In this document: positions 1 to 4,949 of the stretch, in pieces
How the letters are laid out: each line of letters starts with the position of its first letter
Numbering within the stretch: the first letter of the stretch is position 1
Assembly: GCA_038326995.1 (NCBI GenBank)
Contig: JBBQKP010000183.1
Location: 1-6,891 of the forward strand
Source: JBBQKP01 sp038326995
GTDB lineage: Bacteria > Planctomycetota > Phycisphaerae > Tepidisphaerales > Tepidisphaeraceae
Length of the DNA: 6,891 bases
Direction: 5' to 3'
Made by a program: the position numbers and the translations under genes
The notes under the pieces: model-generated
The model's input: only the letters and a program-made list of their open reading frames with translations
Told to the model about the DNA's origin: nothing
Database searches by the model: none

Positions 1-575
1 CCGACCTGCAGGTCGCGCTGCTCGTATCGATTCACACGCTGAATCTTTCACACGAAGCCTCACGCGTGAACGAAGGGCCGACTCGGTTTGATCCGGGCGA
101 ACTTCGAAGAATGTTCGAGGTGAATAAGTTTCAGCACGCCCAGATTGAGATTCAGGAATTTCTCCGCCCGGAGCTGAGCCTGGCCATCGACCAGCCGCGC
201 CGACTGGGTTTATCGATGCACCTCACCGACTCGCGCGAGCAGCAGCTCGCCAACGACTATCGGCTGCTTCAGGCGATAGATTTCCTGAGCCACTGCGCCT
301 GCGCAGCACAGGTCATGATCAATCCCGTCGGCCCGCTTCTGGCGGCGCTGCCTTCCACCGGCTATGTCTCGCTCCAGCTCAAGACCGCATCACCCGCGAC
401 CGCATCACCTGACCGATTGATCGTCTCGCCCTGGCCGTTCGATTGCGGCGCGATCTCGTTCGACATTTTGTTCAAGCGCTATCCCGCGCATGCCACGCGA
501 TCACTGCCCGAGTTTCAGTTTTTCTACTCCCAGGCGCCCGACGAGTCTCTGACCATCGTCGTCGCACCGGACTGA
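1..575 (+). CDS. DUF3891-family protein, 5'-truncated by window edge
   Basis: The frame is open from the first full codon (position 3) to the TGA at 573-575, so about 190 C-terminal residues are visible and the true start lies upstream. The GTG at 66 would be the first possible start inside the window, but the preceding residues (ALLVSIH, codons 15-35) already fit the family, so I treat the gene as partial. Resemblance to DUF3891 rests on three stretches: ALLVSxH near the left edge, NDYRLLQAIDFLS at 252-290, and PWPFD at 429-443 in the C-terminal part. DUF3891 proteins are usually about 250 residues and have no established biochemical function; I propose none. No signal peptide or membrane segment is seen in the visible part. 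moaB starts 31 bases downstream on the same strand, but no functional link is evident. The family call is from remembered sequence pattern, not a search. Confidence 0.68.
   Translation, partial: DLQVALLVSIHTLNLSHEASRVNEGPTRFDPGELRRMFEVNKFQHAQIEIQEFLRPELSLAIDQPRRLGLSMHLTDSREQQLANDYRLLQAIDFLSHCACAAQVMINPVGPLLAALPSTGYVSLQLKTASPATASPDRLIVSPWPFDCGAISFDILFKRYPAHATRSLPEFQFFYSQAPDESLTIVVAPD
383..409 (+). repeat. Short tandem duplication inside the DUF3891-type gene
   Basis: The 12-base word GACCGCATCACC occurs at 383-394 and again at 398-409, a 15-base period that keeps frame and encodes TASPA-TASPD. It lies in a probable surface linker just before the PWPFD motif. It looks like a slippage-type in-frame duplication and is probably neutral. 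Confidence 0.7.
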
Positions 576-591
576 ACCTCAGTTGTCCCTT

Positions 592-597
592 TATACT
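592..597 (+). promoter_or_regulatory. Possible -10 box just upstream of moaB
   Basis: TATACT matches the sigma-70 -10 consensus at five of six positions and ends nine bases before the moaB ATG. Transcription would then start within a few bases of the ATG, giving a nearly leaderless mRNA. No convincing -35 hexamer is seen at the usual distance, where the end of the upstream gene lies. A chance match is possible. Confidence 0.3.
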
Positions 598-606
598 GTC
601 CGACTC

Positions 607-1113
607 ATGTCCTACGACGCCCACAACCTCGCCTCTCGAGACCTGATCGCACGGTGCGGCGTGCTGACACTCTCCGACACACGCGACCAGGCCACCGACA
701 GCAGCGGCGCGTACATCAAATCCACTCTTCAGAAGGCCGGCCATTTCGTGGGTGAATACGCCGTCGTTAAAGACGACAGCGATGCGATCTACCGCACGCT
801 GTTCGACTGGCTCGGCAGGACTGATATCGACTGCGTCATCACCACCGGCGGAACCGGCATCACACGCCGCGACACCACCGCACAAGTCGTCGAGCGAATG
901 ATCGACACGCCCCTGCCCGGCTTTGGCGAACTGTTTCGCATGCTCAGCTTTCAGGAAATCGGCGCGGGCGCGATGCTCAGCCGAGCCACCGCGGGCGTTC
1001 GGCGCGGCAAGCTCATCTTCGCCCTGCCCGGCAGCACGCGCGCCGTCGAACTGGCCATGTCTCGCCTCATCGTGCCCGAACTTCGCCATCTGTTGCGCGA
1101 AGTCAGGCGGTAA
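607..1113 (+). CDS. moaB: Molybdenum cofactor biosynthesis protein MoaB/MogA family
   Basis: Encodes 168 residues, the usual size for MoaB (about 170). The family acts in the cytoplasm late in molybdenum cofactor synthesis; MogA-type members adenylylate molybdopterin before metal insertion. Visible hallmarks are VLTLSDTRD (19-27), the nucleotide/molybdopterin-binding TTGGTG (79-84) followed by the conserved RRD (87-89), PGFGE (104-108), SRATAG (125-130) and LPGS (140-143). I chose the ATG at 607: an in-frame TTG at 583 would only add eight residues of no family resemblance and has no ribosome binding site. The ATG itself also lacks a clear Shine-Dalgarno sequence, but TATACT lies just upstream. 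No other cofactor genes (moaA, moaC, moeA) are in the window, so the gene appears isolated. MoaB and MogA cannot be separated confidently by eye; length and the single-domain form favour MoaB. Confidence 0.93.
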   Translation: MSYDAHNLASRDLIARCGVLTLSDTRDQATDSSGAYIKSTLQKAGHFVGEYAVVKDDSDAIYRTLFDWLGRTDIDCVITTGGTGITRRDTTAQVVERMIDTPLPGFGELFRMLSFQEIGAGAMLSRATAGVRRGKLIFALPGSTRAVELAMSRLIVPELRHLLREVRR

Positions 1114-1148
1114 GACTTGCATCACTCTGTTTACGGATCACAGTAAAT

Positions 1149-1165
1149 TCCCGGTTCGACCGGGA
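1149..1165 (+). repeat. Perfect short hairpin after moaB
   Basis: A 7-base stem (TCCCGGT pairing with ACCGGGA) encloses a three-base TCG loop, 35 bases after the moaB stop. No T run follows, so it is not a classical intrinsic terminator, although it could stop or stabilise the moaB transcript. It is the first of several inverted repeats in the moaB-ilvD gap. Confidence 0.5.
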
Positions 1166-1167
1166 TG

Positions 1168-1196
1168 GGGAGCGACACTGCCGCCGCCCTGCTCCC
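1168..1196 (+). repeat. Second hairpin after moaB
   Basis: GGGAGC (1168-1173) pairs with GCTCCC (1191-1196) around a 17-base loop, two bases after the preceding hairpin. A six-base stem with this loop could be chance in GC-rich DNA, but the tandem placement after moaB makes a 3'-end signal plausible. No T run follows. Confidence 0.35.
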
Positions 1197-1214
1197 ACAC
1201 CACCGAATACACTC

Positions 1215-1271
1215 AACGTCTCCGGCGATCTGTTGTGTTATTTGATAGCACTTCGGCCGAATGCAGACGTT
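1215..1271 (+). repeat. Compound stem-loop in the moaB-ilvD gap
   Basis: AACGTCT (1215-1221) pairs perfectly with AGACGTT (1265-1271). Inside it, after an asymmetric internal loop, CGGC (1223-1226) pairs with GCCG (1256-1259). The tip holds a third helix, GTGTTAT (1235-1241) with ATAGCAC (1245-1251), seven pairs including one G-U and a TTG loop. Three nested helices in 57 bases are more than I would expect by chance, and the G-U pair suits RNA rather than a DNA palindrome. Function unknown. Confidence 0.5.
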
Positions 1272-1346
1272 ATTAAACGAGCCGCGCACGTCAGGAAGCG
1301 GGTTCTTCGAATCGCCGTGAAAAGTCTGGGGTGCAGATGCTCGTCA

Positions 1347-1432
1347 GGCCCGTCCGGCCGGACATTGCGATGCTTCACGAGTAGAAGCCTCTTTACGGAA
1401 ATTCAAAAGGAGGATGTCCTGCCGGACGGGCC
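1347..1432 (+). ncRNA. Candidate structured RNA with three-way junction
   Basis: The outer helix P1 pairs 1347-1365 with 1414-1432: GGCCCGTCCGGC with GCCGGACGGGCC, one C-T mismatch (1359/1420), then GGACAT with ATGTCC, so 18 Watson-Crick pairs of 19. The 48-base interior folds into two further helices. P2 is GCTTC (1372-1376) with GAAGC (1384-1388) and a seven-base loop. P3 is CTCTTT (1389-1394) with AAAGGAG (1406-1412), one G bulged, and an eleven-base loop. P2 and P3 abut, and P3 abuts P1, so the drawing is a compact three-way junction. The 3' strand of P3 contains a Shine-Dalgarno-like AAAGGAGG (1406-1413). No known RNA family is recognised. Alternatives are a leader element of ilvD, a short palindromic repeat element, or a transcription-termination structure. 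Strand is assumed from the flanking genes; the helix would also form on the other strand. Confidence 0.45.
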
Positions 1433-1530
1433 AGAAATGCGTTTAGGACGTCGCGTCTTCGAGTCGTGATGTGCGTTTGATGACTTTCAGGGGACATTGA
1501 GGATTTCGAGCGCTTCTGGAAACGGCTCAA

Positions 1531-1582
1531 GTGTTACATAAACGCGAGCAATCGAATCGCTTGCATTTTTCGAGCGTAACAC
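1531..1582 (+). repeat. Outer inverted repeat framing the possible terminator
   Basis: GTGTTAC (1531-1537) and GTAACAC (1576-1582) are perfect reverse complements, seven pairs, separated by 38 bases. They enclose the smaller hairpin and T run at 1544-1570, so the right arm lies just past the expected termination point. The two structures are nested rather than mutually exclusive. It could also be a DNA-level operator, as the arms form a symmetrical site. Confidence 0.4.
1544..1570 (+). terminator. Possible intrinsic terminator
   Basis: GCGAGC (1544-1549) pairs with GCTTGC (1559-1564), one pair being G-U; two A-U pairs extend it past an A-C mismatch to a CGA loop. The stem is followed by A and five T (1565-1570), the layout of a Rho-independent terminator. 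It would end a transcript coming from the structured region upstream, or attenuate a long ilvD leader, since ilvD begins 170 bases further on. The stem is short and imperfect, so this is moderate evidence only. Confidence 0.4.
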
Positions 1583-1713
1583 GATTTGCGTACAAGTCGT
1601 GGCACCGAAAACGTCCGAACAAATGTGATGCAGAGTAAATGACTGAAGTGTTAGCTAAAATCAAGGCGTGACAAAGCACTCGTTTCAGAAATGGCCGCCC
1701 GCATTGAGAAAAT

Positions 1714-1719
1714 AAAGGA
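1714..1719 (+). promoter_or_regulatory. Likely ribosome binding site for ilvD
   Basis: AAAGGA is purine-rich and complementary to the 16S rRNA tail. It lies 11 bases before the in-frame TTG at 1731 and 20 before the ATG at 1740. The spacing slightly favours TTG, while codon preference and a weak AGG at 1727-1729 favour ATG, so the exact start is unresolved. Confidence 0.45.
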
Positions 1720-1739
1720 TCGCGATAGGCTTGATTGAT

Positions 1740-3437
1740 ATGTCAGAGAAAGCGAATTTAAACGTTTCGTCCATTGTCCGAGAGAAGTCTTCCATCGTCA
1801 CCGACGGCCATCACCGCGCGCCGCAGCGTGCGTTCTTCCGCGCGATGGGATTGACCGACGACGACATCTACAGGCCGTGGGTGGGCGTGGCCAGCAGTTG
1901 GAACGAAGCGACGCCCTGCAACAGCACGCTCGATCGACAGGCGCTGGCGGCGGCACAGGGCGTGAAGGACGCGGGCGGAACGCCAAGGCGGTTCACCACG
2001 ATCGCGGTTTCTGACGGCATCGCGATGGGCCACGAAGGCATGAAGGCTTCGCTGGTTTCGCGTGACGTGATTGTCGACAGCGTGGAACTGATGATGCGCG
2101 CTCACGGATATGATGCGCTCATCGGCCTTGCGGGTTGTGACAAGTCGTTGCCAGGGATGCTGATGGCGATGGCGCGGCTGAACGTGCCGAGCGTTTTCAT
2201 CTACGGCGGAACGATCATGCCGGGGAATTTTCGCGGCACGTCCGTGACGATTCAGGACGTCTACGAGGCCGTCGGCGCACACGCCGCGGGAAAAATCTCC
2301 GACGCCGATCTTTATGAAATGGAGTGCGTGGCGTGTCCGAGCGCGGGAAGCTGCGGCGGGCAGTTTACGGCCAACACAATGGCGTGTGTGGCCGAGGCGA
2401 TCGGCATGGCCTTGCCGATGAGCGGCTCGCCGCCGGCGATTGATCTGGAGCGTGACAAGTTCGCGCACGCTTCAGGCGTTGCGATCATGAAGTTGCTGGA
2501 ATTGAACCTTCGGCCGCGCGACATCATGACGAAAAAAGCGTTCGAGAACGCCATCACCATCACCGCCGCGACGGGCGGATCGACCAACGTCGCTTTGCAT
2601 CTTCCGGCTTTGGCGTACGAGTGCGGGATCGAAGTCACGCTCGACGACATCGGCCGAATCAGCCACCGCACGCCCATCATCGCCGACCTGAAACCGTTCG
2701 GCAGATACACCGCGCTTGATGTTCATAATGCTGGAGGAATTCCTGCGATCCTGAAGGTTCTGCTCGACGCGGGTCTACTTCACGGCGACTGCATCACCGT
2801 CACAGGAAAGACGCTGGCGGAAAATCTGAAGGATGTCGTGCTGCGAAGCGATCAGGACGTGATCGTGCCGCACACCAGGCCTTACGACATTCATGGAGGT
2901 CTGCACGTGCTTCGTGGCAATCTTGCTCCCGAAGGATGCGTCATCAAAACCGCGGGCGTGAAAAGACTATCGCACCGCGGCCCGGCAAAGGTCTTCGACA
3001 ACGAAGAGCAGTGCATGGCGGCGGTGCAGGCTCGCACGATCGTCGCGGGCGATACCGTCATCATCCGATACGAAGGGCCCAAGGGCGGGCCCGGTATGCG
3101 CGAGATGCTCGCCGTCACCGCTGCCATCGTCGGGCAAGGTCTGGGCTATGACGTTTGCCTCATGACCGACGGCAGGTTCAGCGGCGCGACGCGCGGCCTG
3201 ATGATCGGACACATCGGGCCCGAAGCGCAACTCGGCGGACCCATCGCGCTCGTCCGCGAGGGCGACATGATCTCCATCGACGTCGCGACCGGCTCGATTA
3301 ATCTTGAAGTCTCCGACGCCGAACTCGCACAGCGAAAGACCACGTGGACGCAGCCCGCGATCCGATACGAACATAGCGCCATCGGCAAGTTCGCAAAACT
3401 TGTCGGCCCGGCGTGCAAAGGTGCCGTCACGCACTGA
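1740..3437 (+). CDS. ilvD: Dihydroxy-acid dehydratase, [2Fe-2S] type
   Basis: Encodes 565 residues. IlvD converts 2,3-dihydroxy-3-methylbutanoate and its methylpentanoate homologue to the 2-oxo acids that lead to valine, leucine and isoleucine; it is cytoplasmic. The three cluster cysteines are visible: C60 in NEATPCN, C133 in GCDKSLPG and C205 in GSCGGQFTANT, the pattern of the shorter [2Fe-2S] class rather than the longer E. coli type (about 616 residues). D92 in SDGIAMG, D134 and K135 (carbamylated in relatives) would hold Mg2+. The active-site serine is S481 in DGRFSGATRG. I chose the ATG at 1740; a TTG at 1731 is in frame and better spaced from AAAGGA (1714-1719), so a start three residues earlier is possible. 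It is the first gene after the structured gap and a stem-loop follows the stop by four bases. No other ilv or leu genes are present, so it stands alone here. Sugar-acid dehydratases (EDD, arabonate dehydratase) share the fold, but overall wording fits IlvD. Confidence 0.95.
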   Translation: MSEKANLNVSSIVREKSSIVTDGHHRAPQRAFFRAMGLTDDDIYRPWVGVASSWNEATPCNSTLDRQALAAAQGVKDAGGTPRRFTTIAVSDGIAMGHEGMKASLVSRDVIVDSVELMMRAHGYDALIGLAGCDKSLPGMLMAMARLNVPSVFIYGGTIMPGNFRGTSVTIQDVYEAVGAHAAGKISDADLYEMECVACPSAGSCGGQFTANTMACVAEAIGMALPMSGSPPAIDLERDKFAHASGVAIMKLLELNLRPRDIMTKKAFENAITITAATGGSTNVALHLPALAYECGIEVTLDDIGRISHRTPIIADLKPFGRYTALDVHNAGGIPAILKVLLDAGLLHGDCITVTGKTLAENLKDVVLRSDQDVIVPHTRPYDIHGGLHVLRGNLAPEGCVIKTAGVKRLSHRGPAKVFDNEEQCMAAVQARTIVAGDTVIIRYEGPKGGPGMREMLAVTAAIVGQGLGYDVCLMTDGRFSGATRGLMIGHIGPEAQLGGPIALVREGDMISIDVATGSINLEVSDAELAQRKTTWTQPAIRYEHSAIGKFAKLVGPACKGAVTH

Positions 3438-3441
3438 AGCA

Positions 3442-3466
3442 TTATCGCGGGCTGGCCCGTCGATAA
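3442..3466 (+). terminator. Stem-loop right after ilvD
   Basis: TTATCG (3442-3447) pairs with CGATAA (3461-3466) and continues inward as CGGG (3448-3451) with CCCG (3456-3459), one T bulged at 3460 and a CTGG loop: ten pairs in all. It begins four bases after the ilvD stop, the position of a 3'-end hairpin. There is no T run behind it, so it may act as a Rho-assisted terminator or protect the mRNA end rather than being a classical intrinsic terminator. Confidence 0.5.
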
Positions 3467-3467
3467 G

Positions 3468-3514
3468 TGGACCGCGTTCTTGGATGTGGCCGATGAAAAG
3501 CCCGGTGCGGTCTA
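3468..3514 (+). repeat. Second inverted repeat between ilvD and glyA
   Basis: TGGACCGC (3468-3475) pairs with GCGGTCTA (3507-3514), eight pairs including one G-T, around a 31-base loop. It starts one base after the ilvD stem-loop. The remaining 3515-3650 shows nothing beyond a small CCGC/GCGG hairpin (3618-3629) and the possible glyA -10 box. Chance cannot be excluded. Confidence 0.3.
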
Positions 3515-3637
3515 AGACGAGTAAAATCGCAGCGTTACATTCGGAAAGGCTGGCGGATACTACGGCACGAGGCCCGTTCGACCCTGGCGGCTTTCGTGCA
3601 CGCAATTTTTGAACTTTCCGCCGGGGCGGTTGGTCTC

Positions 3638-3643
3638 TATCAT
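3638..3643 (+). promoter_or_regulatory. Possible -10 box just upstream of glyA
   Basis: TATCAT ends seven bases before the glyA ATG, so transcription from it would begin at or next to the start codon. The overlapping CATATT (3641-3646) is an alternative. No Shine-Dalgarno sequence is visible, which fits a leaderless mRNA. The -35 region is weak. Confidence 0.27.
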
Positions 3644-3650
3644 ATTGCCC

Positions 3651-4889
3651 ATGAGCATCGCTAAAACCGACCCGAAAATCGCTGAACTATTCAAACTCGA
3701 AACCACGCGTCAGCACACGACGCTGGAAATGATCGCCAGCGAGAACCACGCATCGGCCGCGGTTATGGAAGCCTCGGGGTCGGTGCTGACCAACAAATAC
3801 GCCGAGGGTTATCCCGGCATGCGGTACTACGGCGGGTGTAAGTATTACGACGATATCGAGAACATCGCGATCGACCGCGCGAAGCAGCTGTTTGGCTGCG
3901 GCTTTGCGAATGTTCAGCCGCACTCGGGGGCGAATGCCAATCTCGCGGCGTTCATGGCGATGATGGATCCGGGCAGCAGCTTTATCTCGATCAACCTCGC
4001 GTCGGGCGGGCACCTGACGCACGGCAGTAAGGTCAACCTCTCAAGCAAGTTTTATAAGCCCGCACACTATGAACTCGGTGCGGACGAAAAGATTGATTTT
4101 GATTCGGTTCGTAAGATGGCGCACGAGCACAAGCCCAAGGCCGTGCTGTGTGGATATAGCGCTTATCCGCGTGCGATTGACTTCGCGAAGTTTCGCGAGA
4201 TTGCGGACGAGGTCGGCGCGCTGTTGATGGCGGATGTGGCGCACATCGCCGGGCTGATCGCGGGTGGCGCACACGCGAGCCCATTTCCGCACGCACATGT
4301 GGTGACGACGACGACTCATAAAACGCTTCGCGGCCCGCGCGGCGGACTCATCATGACCAACGACGCAGATTTGGCGAAGAAGCTCGACAAGGCGATTTTC
4401 CCGGGCAGCCAGGGCGGGCCGCTCATGCACATCGTCGCCGCCAAGGCGATCGCGTTCGGCGAGGCGCTGCAGCCTTCGTTCAAGACCTACGCACACCAGG
4501 TCGTCGCGAACGCAAAGGCGCTGGCCGAGCAATTGAAGTCACGTGGATACAGACTCGTCAGCGGCGGGACGGACAACCACCTGATGCTGATTGACCTTCG
4601 GCCCAAGGACGCGGAGCTGACGGGCGCGGATGCCGAGAAGGCCCTCGAAGCCGCCGGGATCATCTGCAACAAGAACGGCATTCCGAATGATCCCAGGCCG
4701 CCGAAATTCACCAGCGGTATTCGACTGGGAACGCCCGCGCTTACGACCCGCGGCCTGAAGGAGGCCGACTTCACCACCGTCGCGACGTTTATCGATTCCG
4801 CCATCAACGCACGAAACGACCCGAGCAAACTCAACGATCTCAGGTCTGCGGTGTCTGACTTCGCACAAAAGTTTCCGATGCCGCATTAG
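3651..4889 (+). CDS. glyA: Serine hydroxymethyltransferase
   Basis: Encodes 412 residues, a normal length for bacterial GlyA (about 410-430). The PLP enzyme interconverts serine plus tetrahydrofolate with glycine plus 5,10-methylene-tetrahydrofolate, the main source of one-carbon units, in the cytoplasm. Visible motifs in order: LEMIASENH (25-33), YAEGYPGMRYYGGC (50-63), HSGANANLAAF (91-101), DVAHIAGLIA (195-204; D195 and H198 contact the cofactor), TTTTHKTLRGPRGG (219-232) with K224 the PLP Schiff-base lysine, PGSQGGP (251-257) and SGIRLGTPALTTRG (355-368) with R358 binding the substrate carboxylate. All key residues are intact. I chose the ATG at 3651; a TTG at 3609 would add 14 residues outside the family and is rejected. 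It lies 213 bases after ilvD with hairpins between, so it probably has its own promoter; bpt follows after 60 bases and may be co-transcribed. Confidence 0.97.
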   Translation: MSIAKTDPKIAELFKLETTRQHTTLEMIASENHASAAVMEASGSVLTNKYAEGYPGMRYYGGCKYYDDIENIAIDRAKQLFGCGFANVQPHSGANANLAAFMAMMDPGSSFISINLASGGHLTHGSKVNLSSKFYKPAHYELGADEKIDFDSVRKMAHEHKPKAVLCGYSAYPRAIDFAKFREIADEVGALLMADVAHIAGLIAGGAHASPFPHAHVVTTTTHKTLRGPRGGLIMTNDADLAKKLDKAIFPGSQGGPLMHIVAAKAIAFGEALQPSFKTYAHQVVANAKALAEQLKSRGYRLVSGGTDNHLMLIDLRPKDAELTGADAEKALEAAGIICNKNGIPNDPRPPKFTSGIRLGTPALTTRGLKEADFTTVATFIDSAINARNDPSKLNDLRSAVSDFAQKFPMPH

Positions 4890-4940
4890 AGCTGCTTCAG
4901 CGGGAGAAAGACGGATGTTCAGCTGGAGCGTTGGACCGAC

Positions 4941-4946
4941 TATTTT
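4941..4946 (+). promoter_or_regulatory. Weak -10-like hexamer before bpt
   Basis: TATTTT ends three bases before the bpt ATG at 4950. That is too close for normal initiation at this ATG but would suit a start at the ATG at 5007. No -35 hexamer is seen. With glyA only 60 bases upstream, read-through transcription is at least as likely. Confidence 0.15.
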
Positions 4947-4949
4947 CGA

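Larger units (their letters stand above)
1114..1730. other. 617-base gene-free gap with dense inverted repeats
   Basis: This is the longest gap in the window; the other genes are 12 to about 213 bases apart. No frame here gives a protein that looks real: the one longer frame (1233-1469) starts at TTG, has no ribosome binding site and no family resemblance. The stretch 1149-1582 instead holds a series of stems: 1149-1165, 1168-1196, 1215-1271, an imperfect one at 1298-1315, 1347-1432, a small one at 1445-1459, and 1531-1582. From about 1585 to 1730 the sequence is more AT-rich and shows no clear stems; it should carry the ilvD promoter and leader. TAAAAT at 1656-1661 could be a -10 box but has no good -35 partner. 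The whole may be a structured RNA gene, an ilvD leader, or both. Confidence 0.6.

Noticed and set aside
583..606. TTG start for moaB eight codons upstream of the ATG
   Set aside because: No ribosome binding site, overlaps the likely -10 box, and the added residues are outside the family core.
472..1125. 217-codon frame on the - strand opposite moaB
   Set aside because: It is the antisense shadow of moaB, whose family motifs are clear; the minus-strand product resembles nothing and long antisense frames are common in GC-rich genes.
1149..1165. tRNA T-arm (GGTTCGA inside a stem)
   Set aside because: The loop is too short for a five-pair T stem with a seven-base loop, and no acceptor, D or anticodon arms are found around it.
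1211..1275. Integron attC recombination site
   Set aside because: ACTCAAC fits the left core, but the right side GTTATTA does not fit GTTRRRY, no integrase or cassette series is present, and the helix lacks the typical extrahelical pattern.
1347..1432. Small transposable element with terminal inverted repeats
   Set aside because: No target-site duplication flanks the arms, the interior folds as an RNA junction, and no second copy is seen in the window.
1233..1469. 78-codon frame on the + strand in the moaB-ilvD gap
   Set aside because: TTG start, no ribosome binding site, no recognisable domain, and it runs straight through two strong RNA-like stem structures that explain the sequence better.
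1639..1671. Ten-codon leader peptide MTEVLAKIKA upstream of ilvD as an attenuator
   Set aside because: It has only single Val, Leu and Ile codons rather than a run, no good ribosome binding site, and no convincing terminator hairpin after it.
2967..3605. 212-codon frame on the - strand across the ilvD end
   Set aside because: Antisense to intact ilvD and its 3' hairpins, with no family resemblance.
3609..3650. TTG start for glyA fourteen codons upstream of the ATG
   Set aside because: The extra residues do not resemble the GlyA N terminus, whereas the ATG at 3651 gives a standard-length protein.
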